NCBI GenBank assembly: GCA_016290715.1
Contig: JAEEUY010000119.1
Coordinates: forward strand, 1-14,751
Source: Bacteroidales bacterium
GTDB lineage: Bacteria > Bacteroidota > Bacteroidia > Bacteroidales > WCHB1-69
Length of the DNA stretch: 14,751 nt
Direction: 5' to 3'
The notes below the pieces were generated by a model. It did no database searches. It was not told the origin of the DNA and was given only the letters and a program-made list of their open reading frames with translations. The position numbers and the translations under genes are program-made. Below, piece by piece: positions 14,284-14,751 of the stretch (position 1 is its first letter; each line of letters begins with the position of its first letter).

Positions 14284-14330
14284 CACGTTGAAATTTCTAA
14301 AATTCTGCCACTTCATAAAAAAATACAATC

Positions 14331-14564
14331 ATGAAAAAATTACTATTTCTATTATTGGCAATTATGGGTATCGGAGGATTTATAGCCTGCGAACATAGTG
14401 ATTGTGAATGTAAGTACTATGATGAAAATGCGCGAGTGATTGCTTCCGAGAGTTGGGACAGTGACGATGTTTCCTCCTGTAAGAGTTTAGAAAACAATCA
14501 AACTGTTGAAATTGACGATGAAGTCATTGCTGCTAACTCCGTAAGCTGTTCACAATCATGGTAG
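14331..14564 (+). CDS. Small acidic Cys-containing lipoprotein
   Basis: This 77-residue protein has a type II signal peptide: Lys-Lys, a hydrophobic stretch, then FIAC with lipidated Cys20. The mature 58 residues are acidic and contain four more cysteines (Cys25, Cys27, Cys50, Cys73), enough for two disulfides in the periplasm. I recognise no family. It has its own promoter, and its TAG stop lies within the beginning of meaB (ATG at 14558, a 7-base overlap), so the two genes should be co-transcribed and probably translationally coupled. The link between an envelope lipoprotein and a cytosolic GTPase is not explained. Size and position are well supported by the signal peptide and promoter; function is unknown. 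Confidence 0.8.
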   Translation: MKKLLFLLLAIMGIGGFIACEHSDCECKYYDENARVIASESWDSDDVSSCKSLENNQTVEIDDEVIAANSVSCSQSW

Positions 14565-14751
14565 ATAATTGTCCATTTGATTCTGCTTTAAATGTGCAGG
14601 AAGGGATTGAGCAACCTTCACAAGTTAGTCCATACTTACAAAAACACAAAAAAAGCGACTTATCAGTAGAGGATTATGTATCCAGGATTTGCGCTCAGGA
14701 TAGGATTGCATTAAGTCGTGCTATCACGTTAATAGAAAGTGTAAATCCCGA
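14558..14751 (+). CDS. meaB: Methylmalonyl-CoA mutase-associated GTPase, N-terminal part
   Basis: The frame opens at ATG 14558 and runs off the window end, giving 64 residues. QPSQVSPYLQKHKK then LSVEDYVSRICAQDRIALSR and AITLIESVNP match the N-terminal helical region of MeaB (ArgK/G3E-type GTPase). MeaB protects and loads the adenosylcobalamin-dependent methylmalonyl-CoA mutase, the key enzyme of the succinate-propionate route in many Bacteroidales. The GTP-binding P-loop would come later and is not visible. The start overlaps the lipoprotein stop (ATGGTAG). The call rests on motif memory of a short region but the match is distinctive. Confidence 0.85.
   Translation, partial: MVDNCPFDSALNVQEGIEQPSQVSPYLQKHKKSDLSVEDYVSRICAQDRIALSRAITLIESVNP

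Noticed and set aside
1..14751. Defence island, CRISPR, prophage or insertion sequence
   Set aside because: No repeats with spacers, integrase, transposase, target duplications or defence domains were found; the genes are mostly core metabolism and envelope functions.

Overview
The window reads as ordinary chromosomal DNA of a member of the Bacteroidota, most likely order Bacteroidales. Four things point there: eight copies of the TAnnTTTG promoter element placed in front of genes and followed by C every time, a DUF4290 gene (a family known from Bacteroidetes), a metallo-type KdsA, and MeaB and IspH proteins with Bacteroidales-like motifs. Shine-Dalgarno sequences are not evident, as is usual in this phylum. 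No mobile element, phage gene, CRISPR array or rRNA was seen.

Layout. 1-270 is the 3' end of gap (GAPDH), closed by a perfect 28-bp palindromic terminator. Then come mpg (3-methyladenine DNA glycosylase) and a G+C-richer atoE-like short-chain fatty acid transporter. 2490-3215 is an exported beta-barrel-like protein. A compact plus-strand block follows: ispH, an nhaD-type Na+/H+ antiporter interrupted by an in-frame TGA at codon 64 and carrying a C-terminal soluble extension of about 130 residues, and a sugar-1-phosphate-type nucleotidyltransferase with its own terminator. A minus-strand tRNA (anticodon CAT) with its own promoter and terminator comes next, then minus-strand kdsA and a lone CoA-transferase subunit A. 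A divergent intergenic region leads to folK and a deoxynucleoside kinase on the plus strand. The kinase ends directly against the stop codon of a convergent minus-strand cluster (DUF4290 protein, ABC ATPase, ABC permease). A back-to-back promoter region separates this cluster from a secreted esterase with a C-terminal LysM domain. The window ends with a small Cys-rich lipoprotein whose stop codon lies inside the start of meaB, which runs off the end.

How the genes relate. Most are housekeeping: glycolysis, DNA repair, isoprenoid synthesis, Kdo synthesis, folate synthesis and nucleotide salvage. AtoE, the CoA-transferase subunit and MeaB (chaperone of methylmalonyl-CoA mutase) all fit an organism handling acetate, butyrate or propionate, but they are scattered and not one operon. 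I see no clear new multi-gene system. The points most worth following are the interrupted nhaD with its unrecognised C-terminal domain, the lone CoA-transferase subunit, the esterase-LysM fusion and the lipoprotein/meaB overlap.
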